A DNA stretch of 64,000 nucleotides from Flavobacterium hydrophilum (lineage in GTDB: Bacteria; Bacteroidota; Bacteroidia; Flavobacteriales; Flavobacteriaceae), in the NCBI RefSeq assembly GCF_003202405.1, contig NZ_QJHL01000001.1:1550001-1614000 (forward strand), given 5' to 3'. A program made the position numbers and the translations under genes. Below are positions 7,825 to 17,956 of this stretch, piece by piece. The stretch's first letter is position 1; every line of letters begins with the position of its first letter. The notes under the pieces were generated by a model that worked only from the letters and a program-made list of their open reading frames with translations, was not told where the DNA came from and searched no databases.

Positions 7825-10800
7825 ATGGAAAAATTAAAACTTTTATTGTTAGCCTTCTTTTTAGGTCTTTCAATTAATTCATGGGCACAAAAAACTGAAG
7901 TGTCCGGTGTAATATTAGATGATAAGAATTTACCTCTGCCCGCAGCTAATATTCTTGAAAAAGGTACTACTCGTAGTGTAGTAACAGATTTTGATGGTAA
8001 ATTCAAAATGTCTGTTTCAAATCCTAATGCTGTACTGGTTGTATCCTTTCTTGGATTTACAGATCAGACTGTTAAATTAGACGGAACCAAAACAAACTTA
8101 ACAATTAAATTAGCTTCGGCTATGAACGCTCTGGAGCAGGTTGTAGTGGTAGGTTACGGAAAAGGATCCCGTAAAAATTTAACCACTTCTGTAACTTCCA
8201 TTAAAGCAGAAGAACTAAACAAAGGAGCTATTAGTGATGTGGGACAATTACTGCAGGGTAAAGTTTCAGGTCTTAACATCTCTTCCAGTGGCGATCCTAC
8301 AAGAACTGCTTCTGTGGTTTTGCGTGGAGCGTCTACTTTAAATAGTTCACAAGGGCCATTTTATGTTATTGACGGTGTTCCCGGAGTTGATATTTCGGTT
8401 ATTTCACCAGATGATATCGCAACTATTGATGTATTAAAAGATGCTGCTGCAACTGCAATTTATGGTAACCGTGCTGCTAATGGGGTTATTATGGTTACGA
8501 CTAAAAAAGGAAGTAAAGACAGAACTCAAATTGCTTACAACGGGTACGTTGGCTGGGAAGAAGTTTCTAATCAGCTGGATATGATGAATGCAACTCAATT
8601 GAGAGCATTTACAACAAAAAATAATTTGAACTTTACTCCTGAAAATGACAAAGGTGCTAATACAAACTGGCAGAAAGAAATTTTGAGAGCTGGAAAAGCA
8701 AAGTCAAGCAGTCATAACTTATCTATGAGTGGTGGCGGAAAGAATGGTAGTTATACTGCGAGCTTAACCTCTCTTAATAAAGAAGGTGTTCTTTTAAAAA
8801 GTGATTTTTCTCGTGTAATCGCCCGTTTATCTGTTGAGCAATTTGCTTTTGATGATAAAGTTAAATTTGGTTTAAACGTAACGAATTCTAACAGTAAATA
8901 TGTAAATGTTCCACAGCGAAACACTGTCCTTTTACAATCCATAAGTCATCTTCCTGTTTCTCCGGTAAGAAATGAGGATGGAACTTTTTTCGAAAATTTT
9001 GTCAGCACGGGATATTTTAATCCGGTTGCCTTAATTGAGCATGGAACTGATGAAACTGAAACGAATAATCTTGTTGGTAACCTTACAGCAGAAGTAAAAC
9101 TTCCTTTTGGATTTACCTATAACTTAAACATTGCGCATCAAAAACTAACTACTTCGCATGGGGAGTTTTATGATAGCTATTATTCGAAATACAATAGTGC
9201 CAATTTCTACAATAATCCAGATCCGCCTTTAACAAAATCATTAATTAATTTTGGTGTTAACGGTTCAGCATTAAGAAATTCTTATGAAAATACGAATAAT
9301 ATTATTGAGAGTTTCTTAACCTGGGATAAAACTTTGGGTGTTCACAAAATCAAAGCTGTTTTAGGATATTCCTGGCAGGAAAATACATTGGGAGACGGAT
9401 TTCAGGCTACAGCAACCAATTTCCCTGTAGATAATGTAGGATATAATAACCTTGCTTTGAGTAATTACACTTCTGTAAATGGTTATGTTGTGAATTTTGG
9501 AGACAGCAGAGCGTATCAAAAAACGCGTTTAATAGGTGAATTTGCCCGTTTAAATTATAACTATCAGGATAAATACCTTTTACAGGGAACTATCAGAAGA
9601 GACGGAGGTTCTGTATTTGGTGCAAATAACCGCTGGGGATATTTCCCTTCTGTAGGAGCAGCATGGAGAGTTGATAAAGAAAATTTTATGAAAAACCAGC
9701 AAATTTTCAGTGACTTAAAATTCCGTGGAAGTTACGGAGTTACAGGAAATTCTTCAGGATTTAATGCTTACACAGCACAATTTATTTCAGGAAGTTTAGG
9801 TACTTTCTATTACAACGGACAACAAATTGGAGCATACGGACCTAATCAGGCAGCAAACCCGGATTTGAAATGGGAAAAAACTGCTACTGCAAATATTGGT
9901 GTTGATTTTGGTTTGTTTAACGGAAAAATTACGGGTTCTGTTGATTTATACGACAAGAAAACAACTGACATGATTTTTAATTATGCTGTAAATCCGGTTC
10001 TTGTACCAGTAGGTACAATTGTAGCAAACGGAGGAACAATGTCTAATAAAGGTATTGAGGTGAGTTTAGGAGCAACTCCTGTTAAGACAGCCAATTTTAC
10101 ATGGTCAACTAATTTGAATTTAGCAAGTAATAAAAATGAGATTGTTAAACTGACAAATCCATTCTTTATTGGAGGTGATTCTATCCGTAGAGTACAGCCT
10201 GATGGAGGCGGACAAACCGGAAGTACATTACAGATTTTTAAAGAAGGAAAGCCTCTTGGTCAGTTCTTCACTCTTAAATATGCAGGGAAAAATGCTGCAG
10301 GTGTTTCTCAATATGTTGCTAAAGACGGTAGTTTAACAACAACTCCTGCAATTGGTACAGATTATCACTATGCAGGAAGTGCACAGCCAAAAGTATTATT
10401 AGGCTGGGGAAATAATTTTCAATACAAAAAATTTGATTTGAGTATTTTCTTCAGAGGTGTATTTGGTAATAAAATTTTCAATGCTACCCGTGCCGACTTA
10501 TTCAGGCCAAGTACCGCAATGACAAATAACATTTTAGTTGATGCAGCAAATGAATCGCCTACCGATCTTAACTCATACAAATATTCGACACGTTTTATAG
10601 AAGACGGAAGCTATATTAGATTAGACAATATGACTTTAGGCTATAATTTTGGCAAAGTGAGCAAATTTATCCAAAGTGTGCGTGTGTATCAAACCATAAA
10701 TAATCTGTTTGTAATCACCAAATATTCAGGAATTGATCCGGAAGTAGAACAGGGAGGAACAGCTCCTGGTGTAGATTCGAATAACTTCTATCCAAAAACC

Positions 10801-10836
10801 AGAACATTTATGTTTGGCTTAAACGTGATATTCTAA
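7825..10836 (+). CDS. SusC-like TonB-dependent outer-membrane glycan transporter
   Basis: Outer-membrane beta-barrel that imports oligosaccharides together with its SusD partner, powered by TonB. It is 1003 aa: a signal peptide ending at WAQ (residues 1-22), a carboxypeptidase-regulatory-like domain (about 24-100, with the DFDGKF motif), a plug domain (about 110-225, with GYGKGSRKNLT, VLRGAS and ANGVIMVTTKKG), then the barrel to a C-terminal Phe, as usual for outer-membrane proteins. The SusD gene follows after 19 bp. The promoter at 7735 carries the shared TCCAT repeat. The imported glycan cannot be read from the sequence, but neighbouring GH89 and GH92 point to alpha-GlcNAc and mannose-containing material. 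Confidence 0.95.
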   Translation: MEKLKLLLLAFFLGLSINSWAQKTEVSGVILDDKNLPLPAANILEKGTTRSVVTDFDGKFKMSVSNPNAVLVVSFLGFTDQTVKLDGTKTNLTIKLASAMNALEQVVVVGYGKGSRKNLTTSVTSIKAEELNKGAISDVGQLLQGKVSGLNISSSGDPTRTASVVLRGASTLNSSQGPFYVIDGVPGVDISVISPDDIATIDVLKDAAATAIYGNRAANGVIMVTTKKGSKDRTQIAYNGYVGWEEVSNQLDMMNATQLRAFTTKNNLNFTPENDKGANTNWQKEILRAGKAKSSSHNLSMSGGGKNGSYTASLTSLNKEGVLLKSDFSRVIARLSVEQFAFDDKVKFGLNVTNSNSKYVNVPQRNTVLLQSISHLPVSPVRNEDGTFFENFVSTGYFNPVALIEHGTDETETNNLVGNLTAEVKLPFGFTYNLNIAHQKLTTSHGEFYDSYYSKYNSANFYNNPDPPLTKSLINFGVNGSALRNSYENTNNIIESFLTWDKTLGVHKIKAVLGYSWQENTLGDGFQATATNFPVDNVGYNNLALSNYTSVNGYVVNFGDSRAYQKTRLIGEFARLNYNYQDKYLLQGTIRRDGGSVFGANNRWGYFPSVGAAWRVDKENFMKNQQIFSDLKFRGSYGVTGNSSGFNAYTAQFISGSLGTFYYNGQQIGAYGPNQAANPDLKWEKTATANIGVDFGLFNGKITGSVDLYDKKTTDMIFNYAVNPVLVPVGTIVANGGTMSNKGIEVSLGATPVKTANFTWSTNLNLASNKNEIVKLTNPFFIGGDSIRRVQPDGGGQTGSTLQIFKEGKPLGQFFTLKYAGKNAAGVSQYVAKDGSLTTTPAIGTDYHYAGSAQPKVLLGWGNNFQYKKFDLSIFFRGVFGNKIFNATRADLFRPSTAMTNNILVDAANESPTDLNSYKYSTRFIEDGSYIRLDNMTLGYNFGKVSKFIQSVRVYQTINNLFVITKYSGIDPEVEQGGTAPGVDSNNFYPKTRTFMFGLNVIF

Positions 10837-10855
10837 AAATTAAATTGTAAAAATT

Positions 10856-12469
10856 ATGAAAAATATATTCAAATATTTAGGTCTTCCAGTACTTATGGTT
10901 GGTTTATTCTGGTCTTGTGAAGATCTGGATGTGCCTATTACCACACAGCTTACGCCAGATGTGTTTCCTCAAAATTCAACACAATATATTCAAACAGCAG
11001 GTCCTGTTTATGCAGCTTTTAGAGGTGATTTTGCATTTTCCTGGTGGTGGTCACAGTCTTTGACTACTGATGAAGCTATTTTGCCTGCACGTGGGGGAAA
11101 CTGGTTTGATAATAGAGGATATGCCTGTCAGCATTATCATGACTGGACACCCGATAACGGAGTTGGGCCTTGGGGCTGGGCAGAAGGTGTTATCGGAACC
11201 AGCAATCAGGCCATTTCAATTTTAAATACAGCAATGCCAGCAGGTGCCGAAAAATCAACAATGATTTCTGAATTAAAAACGATGCGTGCTATTAGTTATT
11301 TTATGTTAATGGATAGTTATGGAGGTGTACCATTAGATACTGTATATGGAGATTTTAGTTCGAAAGCCAGATCTACCAGAACTGAAGTTTTCAATTTCAT
11401 CGAAAGCGAATTAAAAAAGGCTATTCCTAATTTGAATGCTGCTTCGGGAATAACAGTTTATGGCAGACCAAACAAGCAAACGGCAAATGCAATGCTTGCT
11501 AAATTATATCTGAATGCAGAGGTTTATACAGGAACGCAACGTTACAATGATTGTATTGCGGCCAGTGATCAGGTAATAAGTTCAGGATTATATGCTGTTG
11601 AACCAAGAGCGACATATCTTCAGATGTTTTATCCAAATAATGGTCCACAAATGAAAGAATTCATTTTTGCTGTACCTTTCGATCCTGTAGCTACAACAGT
11701 CGGTTATAATGGTCAGATGTATCATGCCCGTTATGATGTGCCAAGATCTGAAAGAGCCAAGTTTGGACTTCCTTTTACACCTAGTGCTCCGAGAAGTACA
11801 TTACCTGAATTTTATGCAAATTTTAATGATGCAAATGACATTCGTAACAAGCAATGGTTAACAGGTTTACAATTTTTAAATGATGGCGTTACTCCGGTAA
11901 GAGTTACTACAACAAAAAAAGGATATGATCAATTTTATACTGGTGCAGATGGTGGGGCTGCTTACACCTATCAGGTAGACTTGACACCAAATATTGTGCT
12001 GCGTCAGAATCCTGCTTTGTTTGACTGTGGTAATGATGAAATTGCATGGAACATGGGGTACAGAAATATCAAATTTTATCCCGATGCTACTTCAACGAGC
12101 CGTAATCAAAACAATGACGTTCCATTTTTACGTTATTCAGATGTGCTTTTGATGAAAGCTGAAGCAATCCTTCGCGGAGGAAATGAAACCATGGGACATA
12201 CAGCCCTTTCATTAGTTAATATGGTTCGTTCCAATCGTACTACTTCTGCAGCATGGACTAGTGTAACATTAGAACAGCTTTATCAGGAAAGATGTCGTGA
12301 ATTGGCCTGGGAGGCATGGCATAGAAATGACATGATCCGATATGGTAAATATGAAGGATCATGGGGTTTCAAAACCAATGCGGAAACTTACCGTCGTCTT
12401 TTCCCGATTCCAACTTATGCAAGAGTTTTAAATCCGGCTCTAACTCAGAATGACGGATATCCTAATTAA
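10856..12469 (+). CDS. SusD-like surface glycan-binding lipoprotein
   Basis: Cell-surface lid and glycan-binding partner of the preceding SusC. It is 537 aa, with a lipoprotein signal and Cys21 in WSCED. The SusD/RagB fold is shown by TPR-like helical stretches: TMRAISYFMLMDSYGGVPL near 142-160 and the C-terminal RYSDVLLMKAEA and ERCRELAWEAWHRNDMIRYG, which are classic SusD signatures. An aromatic-rich stretch near residues 62-110 (FSWWWSQ, PWGWAEG) probably contributes to sugar binding. It ends at a strong terminator (12504), so SusC/D form a two-gene transcript. Confidence 0.94.
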   Translation: MKNIFKYLGLPVLMVGLFWSCEDLDVPITTQLTPDVFPQNSTQYIQTAGPVYAAFRGDFAFSWWWSQSLTTDEAILPARGGNWFDNRGYACQHYHDWTPDNGVGPWGWAEGVIGTSNQAISILNTAMPAGAEKSTMISELKTMRAISYFMLMDSYGGVPLDTVYGDFSSKARSTRTEVFNFIESELKKAIPNLNAASGITVYGRPNKQTANAMLAKLYLNAEVYTGTQRYNDCIAASDQVISSGLYAVEPRATYLQMFYPNNGPQMKEFIFAVPFDPVATTVGYNGQMYHARYDVPRSERAKFGLPFTPSAPRSTLPEFYANFNDANDIRNKQWLTGLQFLNDGVTPVRVTTTKKGYDQFYTGADGGAAYTYQVDLTPNIVLRQNPALFDCGNDEIAWNMGYRNIKFYPDATSTSRNQNNDVPFLRYSDVLLMKAEAILRGGNETMGHTALSLVNMVRSNRTTSAAWTSVTLEQLYQERCRELAWEAWHRNDMIRYGKYEGSWGFKTNAETYRRLFPIPTYARVLNPALTQNDGYPN

Positions 12470-12503
12470 AAAATAATACCAAAAACAATTTTTTTTAATT
12501 CCC

Positions 12504-12540
12504 AAAAGGAGAAGAAGATTAAAAAATTCTTCTCCTTTTT
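12504..12540 (+). terminator. Intrinsic terminator after susCD
   Basis: A perfect 13-bp stem (12504-12516 with 12527-12539) has a 10-base loop and ends in a T run. It separates susCD from the GH92 operon. The remaining spacer to 12736 contains two ATGAT/ATCAT palindromes (12556-12565 and 12594-12605), a 7-bp hairpin (12575-12595) and a T10-plus tract near 12660; no gene is seen. Confidence 0.82.
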
Positions 12541-12736
12541 ATCAAGAAGACTTTACATGATCATGAAATTAAAAATATCCTGAAGAAAAGGATATGATTT
12601 ATCATGCGTTCTAAATTTAGGCTTCACCTATTTAATAGTAATGTATTACTTGTTAAAACATTTTTTTTTTAAACTGTTTGATGAACTACAATATCAGATT
12701 TGTTCATAATAAACAGACTCCAATACATTTTAATCA

Positions 12737-15049
12737 ATGGTACTTAACAGAATCAATATAACCGGACGCATTGTAACAAGTTTGATACTTATTTTTTTAG
12801 TGTCGTGCAAAGTAGAAAAAGACGCTTCTTTAAGAAATAAAGAAGTAACAGATCTGGTTTATCCTTTGCTTGATACCGAAAATTCAAGATGGTTTTTCTT
12901 TTCATCTGCAAGCCGTCCATTTGGGATGGTGAATTTAAATCCGGATACCGAAATTAAAGGTGACTGGGGTGGCGGCTACAAATACACTACAGATACTGTA
13001 AAAGGTTTTAGTCATGTACACGAATGGCAAATGTCAGGGCTTTCAGTAATGCCTGTAACGATTACAAAGGGAAATAGCGAAAATATCTTTTCAGATTTTT
13101 ATTCTAAATTTAGTCATGAATCTGAAAAAATATTTCCGGGTTATCATTCCTTGTTACTGGACAGGTATCAAATAAAAGCAGAACTGACCAGTACAAAAAG
13201 AGTTGGTTTTCATAAATATACGTTTTCAGATTCTGCTCAAAAAGCAATCCTTTTCAATCTGAACACGATTTTAGGACCGTGTGAAAATACTAACGGGACA
13301 CTTGAAAAAAATAACGATTACGAACTTTCAGGATCGTTAGTTTTAAGCACCAATTTTAGACGTCCAAAACCCTTAAAAGTATATTTTAAAATAAAATTTA
13401 ATCAGCCTCTTACTTCAATAAAACGTAATGAAGCAACAGGAAATTATCTGGTTAGTTTTGGCAAAGCCGAAGAAAAAATATTGATGAAAGCCGGTATTTC
13501 CTATACTTCGGTTGAAAATGCAGAAAACAATCTGAAGCAGGAATTACCACACTGGGATTTTGATAAAGTGGTTTCCGATTCCAAAGCGGAATGGGATAAT
13601 CTATTAGGCAGAATTGAAGTTGAAGGCGGAACAGAAAAAGATCAGAGAAGATTCTATACAGATCTCTGGCATGCTTTGCAAGGAAGAAAAATGATTAATG
13701 ATGCTAATGGGGCTTATCCTGATAACTCTGGAGAAAAATTCAGAATCGGGCAATTACCTTTAGATTCTAACGGAAAACCAAAATTCAATCATTATAATTC
13801 AGATGCTTTTTGGGGTGCACAATGGACTATAAATACACTTTGGGGACTTGTATATCCTGAAATTATGGATGAATTTGTACATTCTTTAATGCAATACTAT
13901 AATGATAGCGGAATGATTCCGCGTGGTCCTTCAGGAGGTAATGATACTTATGTAATGACTGGCGCATCGGCTACACCTTTTATTGTAAGTGCCATTCAGA
14001 AAGGATTAGTAAAAGAAAATCTCGAAGAAATTTATACAGCACTCAAGAAAAACCATATGATTAATGGCATCATGGGAAAGGCCGGATATGAACACAATAC
14101 AGATATAGGTGGCGGTTTAAAATATTATTTAGAAAAAGGATATGTTCCGTATCCACTTCCCGATGGAGATTTTGGAAGTCATCAGGACGGAGCCAGCCAG
14201 ACTTTAGAATATGCTTACCAGGACTGGACTCTGGCACAATTGGCAAAAAAGTTGTATCACGACGAAGATTATAACTATTTTATTAACCGGTCTAAAAACT
14301 ATCAAAATGTGTTTGATAAAACGACAGGCTGGATGCGCCCTAAAGATGCTAAAGGAAAATGGCGGGAAAATTATGATCCGTATCAGTATGAAAACGGTTT
14401 TATAGAATCAAACGGAGCGCAATCAACCTGGTTTGTACCGCATGATATTGATGGCTTAGCTGAATTGATGGGAGGTAAGGAAAAAGCGGTTGAAAAACTA
14501 AATAAGCAATTTGAAACTGCAAAGGATTTGAAATACACTTCAGGAAATTCTCATGATGCCGAACTGCACCCGGAATTCAGCCGTATTCCAATCAATTTTG
14601 GAAACCAGCCATCGATGCAGACTTCTAATATTTTCAGCTTATTGGGAAGACCGGATCTGACACAATACTGGACCAGAGATGTAGTAAAAGAAACTTTTAG
14701 CGGATTATCTCCCGCTACCGGTTACAATGGAGATGAAGATCAGGGATTAATGGGAAGCCTGAATGTCTTACTTAAAATTGGTTTATTCCAAATGAATGGA
14801 GGTACAGATAAAGAGGCCGAATATCAGATAGGAAGTCCAATTTTTACTAAAGTATCCATTCAACTAAATCCTAAATATTATCAGGGTAAAAATTTTATAA
14901 TTGAAGCCCATAATAACAGTGCCGAAAACATTTATATAAAGGAAATTAAATACAATAATACACCAGTAGAAAATTTTAGTATTCCTCATAGTGCTGTTAC
15001 AAATGGAGGAAAATTGATTTTAGAAATGTCTAATAAAGCAAAGAAATAA
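12737..15049 (+). CDS. GH92 alpha-mannosidase, lipoprotein
   Basis: Calcium-dependent exo-alpha-mannosidase family. It is 770 aa, with a type II signal and Cys24 in LVSCK, so probably membrane anchored. Family hallmarks: PFGMVNLNPD near 56-65, the HVHEWQMSG region, TPFIVSAIQKG, ESNGAQSTWFVPHDIDGL near 557-574 (substrate and acid region), and GYNGDEDQGLMGSL near 663-676, where the acidic pair is the expected catalytic base region. It overlaps the second GH92 by one base (TAATG), so translation is probably coupled. The linkage (alpha-1,2, 1,3, 1,4 or 1,6) cannot be read. The motif variants differ from the second GH92, so the two probably act on different linkages. Confidence 0.92.
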   Translation: MVLNRINITGRIVTSLILIFLVSCKVEKDASLRNKEVTDLVYPLLDTENSRWFFFSSASRPFGMVNLNPDTEIKGDWGGGYKYTTDTVKGFSHVHEWQMSGLSVMPVTITKGNSENIFSDFYSKFSHESEKIFPGYHSLLLDRYQIKAELTSTKRVGFHKYTFSDSAQKAILFNLNTILGPCENTNGTLEKNNDYELSGSLVLSTNFRRPKPLKVYFKIKFNQPLTSIKRNEATGNYLVSFGKAEEKILMKAGISYTSVENAENNLKQELPHWDFDKVVSDSKAEWDNLLGRIEVEGGTEKDQRRFYTDLWHALQGRKMINDANGAYPDNSGEKFRIGQLPLDSNGKPKFNHYNSDAFWGAQWTINTLWGLVYPEIMDEFVHSLMQYYNDSGMIPRGPSGGNDTYVMTGASATPFIVSAIQKGLVKENLEEIYTALKKNHMINGIMGKAGYEHNTDIGGGLKYYLEKGYVPYPLPDGDFGSHQDGASQTLEYAYQDWTLAQLAKKLYHDEDYNYFINRSKNYQNVFDKTTGWMRPKDAKGKWRENYDPYQYENGFIESNGAQSTWFVPHDIDGLAELMGGKEKAVEKLNKQFETAKDLKYTSGNSHDAELHPEFSRIPINFGNQPSMQTSNIFSLLGRPDLTQYWTRDVVKETFSGLSPATGYNGDEDQGLMGSLNVLLKIGLFQMNGGTDKEAEYQIGSPIFTKVSIQLNPKYYQGKNFIIEAHNNSAENIYIKEIKYNNTPVENFSIPHSAVTNGGKLILEMSNKAKK

Positions 15050-17322
15050 TGGCAATGAAAATATCTAAAACTATCATTTTTTTAGGAATATCATTATTCA
15101 CTTCAGTAAATTATGCCCAGACGGTTTACAATTACGTCGATCCGATGATTGGTTCTGAAGGTGTTGGCCGGGTTTTTATTGGCCCTTCGTGTCCATACGG
15201 AATGGTTAAACCAAGTCCGGATTGTACGATAAGTCCGAACAGTGGCTGGCTTCCTTTGCCTAAAGAAGTTACAGGTTTTAGTCAGGTTCATGTGAGCGGA
15301 ACAGGTGGCGGTCCTAAATACGGGAACATTCAGATTATGCCTTTTTCCGGAACTTTAGATAAATTGGATCAGACTTCCTACAGGGTTCATGAAAATGTAA
15401 AATTGGGTTATTATGAAACGGTTTTTAAAGAAAATCAGATTAAAACTGAAATCACAACAGCCGAAAAAGTTTCATTTTACAGAATTACGTATCCAAAAAA
15501 TGTAACGAAAGATTTAAAGATTGATCCGGGATTTTTTCTGGGTGAACAGCCCGAACCTGACGGAAGAGAAGCCCAGCAATTTGTAGGTTCTCAAATCGAA
15601 ATTGTTTCAGACACAGAAGTTAGGGGATACAGCAGAATTAGAGGCGGATGGAATAACGGTCGTGCTTACACGGTTTACTTTTGGGCGACTTTTGATCAGC
15701 CTATTGCAAAATATGTTACCTGGAAAGACGGTAAATTTTACAGCGATCAAAAAGCTCAGTTTGATTCAGGCAAAAAGACAGCTGCTTTAGTTTCTTTTGG
15801 AGCAGCCGGAAAACAGGAACTCAATGTAAAAATTGGGATCTCATTTTTAAGCGAATTAAAAGCAAAAAACAATATCGAAGTCGAAATTCCACATTGGAAT
15901 TTCAATACAGTTTTAACATCCTTAGAAAATAAATGGGAACAGCTATTAAACCGTATTCAGCTTTCTCCTGACACTTCTGCGGATTATAAAAAAATGTTTT
16001 ATACCGGTTTGTACCACACGATGATCATGCCTGTTGACCGAACCGGAGAAAACCCTTTGTGGACCAATAACGAACCCTATTATGATGATTTTTATTGTAT
16101 TTGGGATACTTTCAGAAGTTCGAGTCCATTAATTACGCTTATCGATCCGAAACGCCAGATAGAAATTGTCAATGCGATGCTGAACATTTACAAAAGAGAA
16201 GGCTATTTACCGGAAGGCAGAAGCGGTAATGATAATGGCCGTACGCAGGGTGGTTCTAATGCTGAAACAGTCATTGCAGATGCTTTTGTAAAAAACTTAA
16301 AAGGAATAGATTATGAATTGGCATTAAAAGCAATGCTTAAAGATGCTACGATACCGCCCGGAGGAAATGAAGAGCGAGAAGGAAGGGGCGGTTTATTGGA
16401 TTATCTACACTTAGGTTATGTACCATTTGGTACAGATCGTGCCGGAAACCGTACGATGGATTATGCCTACAATGATTATAATATTGCGACAGTTGCGAAA
16501 GGTTTAAATCATACCGAAATCTACAATAAGTATATTAAACAGGCTGATAACTGGCAAAATTTATGGCGTTCCGATTATGAAAATAATGGGGCAAAAGGAT
16601 TTATTATGCCAAAAGATGCTTCCGGAAACTGGCTGGACGAAGTTGTATTTGGGGAATCAAAAATTCAGAAACCAACCTATAAATATACTCCTGTAATTAC
16701 AGAATCTCCATGGTATGTCTGCCATTGGTGCGTATTTTTTTATGAAGGAACTTCCTGGGAATATTCGTTAAGTGTTCCGCATGATCTTCCTGAAGTTATT
16801 CGAAGATCGGGTGGTGAAATGGCTTTTAAAAACAGGCTGGATACTTTTTTTGATACTAAATTATACGATGTTTCGAACGAACCTTCTTTTTTAGCGCCTA
16901 CAATGTATCACTGGATTGGAAAACCGTATTTGAGCAGTGACAGAATCAGAACGATTATAAAAGAGAATTTCAATACGTCACATGAAGGTCTGCCTGGTAA
17001 TGACGACTCAGGAGCTATGTCTTCCTGGCTGGCTTTTCACATGATGGGATTGTATCCAAATGCCGGCCAGCCTTATTATTTACTGAATACACCGTTAGTT
17101 AAGGAAATCACTTTACAGTTGGAAGAAGGGAAAACCTTTAAAATCTCGGCCAAAAAGATGACCGAAAAAAATAAATACATTAAATCCGCTTTTTTAAATG
17201 GCCAACCCTACAACAAAGCCTGGATTTCGCACGAAGATATTGTTAAAGGAGGAGAGTTGATTTTTGAAATGGATTCAAAACCGTCAGTCTGGGGAACAAC
17301 TATTTTACCACCTAAAAAATAA
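15049..17322 (+). CDS. GH92 alpha-mannosidase, secreted
   Basis: Second GH92 of the pair, 757 aa. The start overlaps the previous stop; an ATG at 15055 is equally possible. A signal peptide ends at YAQ (about residue 24). Hallmarks: YVDPMIGSEG near 28-37, FSQVHVSGTGG, YEGTSWEYSLSVPHD near 564-578 (the family's EGNAWQYTWFVPHD region) and GNDDSGAMSSW near 651-661 with the acidic pair expected to serve as base. HWCVFF inserted just before the EGTSW stretch is unlike most members I know and may shape the active site. The next gene starts 2 bp downstream, in one operon with the ROK kinase and lyase-like genes. Confidence 0.92.
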   Translation: MAMKISKTIIFLGISLFTSVNYAQTVYNYVDPMIGSEGVGRVFIGPSCPYGMVKPSPDCTISPNSGWLPLPKEVTGFSQVHVSGTGGGPKYGNIQIMPFSGTLDKLDQTSYRVHENVKLGYYETVFKENQIKTEITTAEKVSFYRITYPKNVTKDLKIDPGFFLGEQPEPDGREAQQFVGSQIEIVSDTEVRGYSRIRGGWNNGRAYTVYFWATFDQPIAKYVTWKDGKFYSDQKAQFDSGKKTAALVSFGAAGKQELNVKIGISFLSELKAKNNIEVEIPHWNFNTVLTSLENKWEQLLNRIQLSPDTSADYKKMFYTGLYHTMIMPVDRTGENPLWTNNEPYYDDFYCIWDTFRSSSPLITLIDPKRQIEIVNAMLNIYKREGYLPEGRSGNDNGRTQGGSNAETVIADAFVKNLKGIDYELALKAMLKDATIPPGGNEEREGRGGLLDYLHLGYVPFGTDRAGNRTMDYAYNDYNIATVAKGLNHTEIYNKYIKQADNWQNLWRSDYENNGAKGFIMPKDASGNWLDEVVFGESKIQKPTYKYTPVITESPWYVCHWCVFFYEGTSWEYSLSVPHDLPEVIRRSGGEMAFKNRLDTFFDTKLYDVSNEPSFLAPTMYHWIGKPYLSSDRIRTIIKENFNTSHEGLPGNDDSGAMSSWLAFHMMGLYPNAGQPYYLLNTPLVKEITLQLEEGKTFKISAKKMTEKNKYIKSAFLNGQPYNKAWISHEDIVKGGELIFEMDSKPSVWGTTILPPKK

Positions 17323-17324
17323 GC

Positions 17325-17894
17325 ATGATGAAAAATACGATTCTTACCATTCTTTTTTGTGGAATATTTCAGATGATGTCAGCACAAAATTTTGTTCCAA
17401 CAATTAAAAACAAGACTGAATTACATTATATCTGCAAATTGCACGGTCAGACCAGAACATTAACACTGACTTCTAAAATAACGCCCGATGCGCTTATCTT
17501 CAATTTGGATACAAGAGATGTAAACAGCAATATTATAACTAAGTCGGAAGCCTTGAAAAATGGTAATGCTTTAAGTTATAATCAGGGAGAATACGCTCCG
17601 GTTTTAAATTTAAAACCGAACGAGACTTTTTTCATGATTTCGCAATCGGCTTATCAGGATTTAATAAAAAACAACAGATTCATTTATAACAATACGACTT
17701 ATGTTTTAGATCAGAATGCAGATCAAAACAGTATTATAATCGATGGAAAAGCAGTAGATGTGCTGCACGTAATCGCGCGTATTGATGAAACTGAAATGTG
17801 GATTGTAAAAAATCCTGAGTTTCCTTTAATCTGTAAAATAAGCAAAAATCCGTTGGGAATAAACTGGACATTGGTGAAAATTGTGCAGAAATAA
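17325..17894 (+). CDS. Small secreted protein of unknown function in the GH92 operon
   Basis: 189 aa with a signal peptide (residues 1-20, ending at SAQ). An ATG ATG start leaves the exact first codon open (17325 or 17328). The mature protein is a mostly beta-strand-patterned domain with no motif I recognise. Stretches such as GEYAPVLNLKPNETFFMIS and VDVLHVIARIDETEMWIVKNPEFPLI suggest a compact periplasmic beta-barrel or jelly-roll. It sits 2 bp after a GH92 gene and 62 bp before a ROK kinase, so it is probably expressed with them. It could be a binding or accessory protein. No function is assigned. Confidence 0.7.
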   Translation: MMKNTILTILFCGIFQMMSAQNFVPTIKNKTELHYICKLHGQTRTLTLTSKITPDALIFNLDTRDVNSNIITKSEALKNGNALSYNQGEYAPVLNLKPNETFFMISQSAYQDLIKNNRFIYNNTTYVLDQNADQNSIIIDGKAVDVLHVIARIDETEMWIVKNPEFPLICKISKNPLGINWTLVKIVQK

Positions 17895-17956
17895 TCCAGC
17901 AGAATAATTTTTGAGTACCACAAAAAGGGAGCACGAATCTAATTTATACTATAAAA

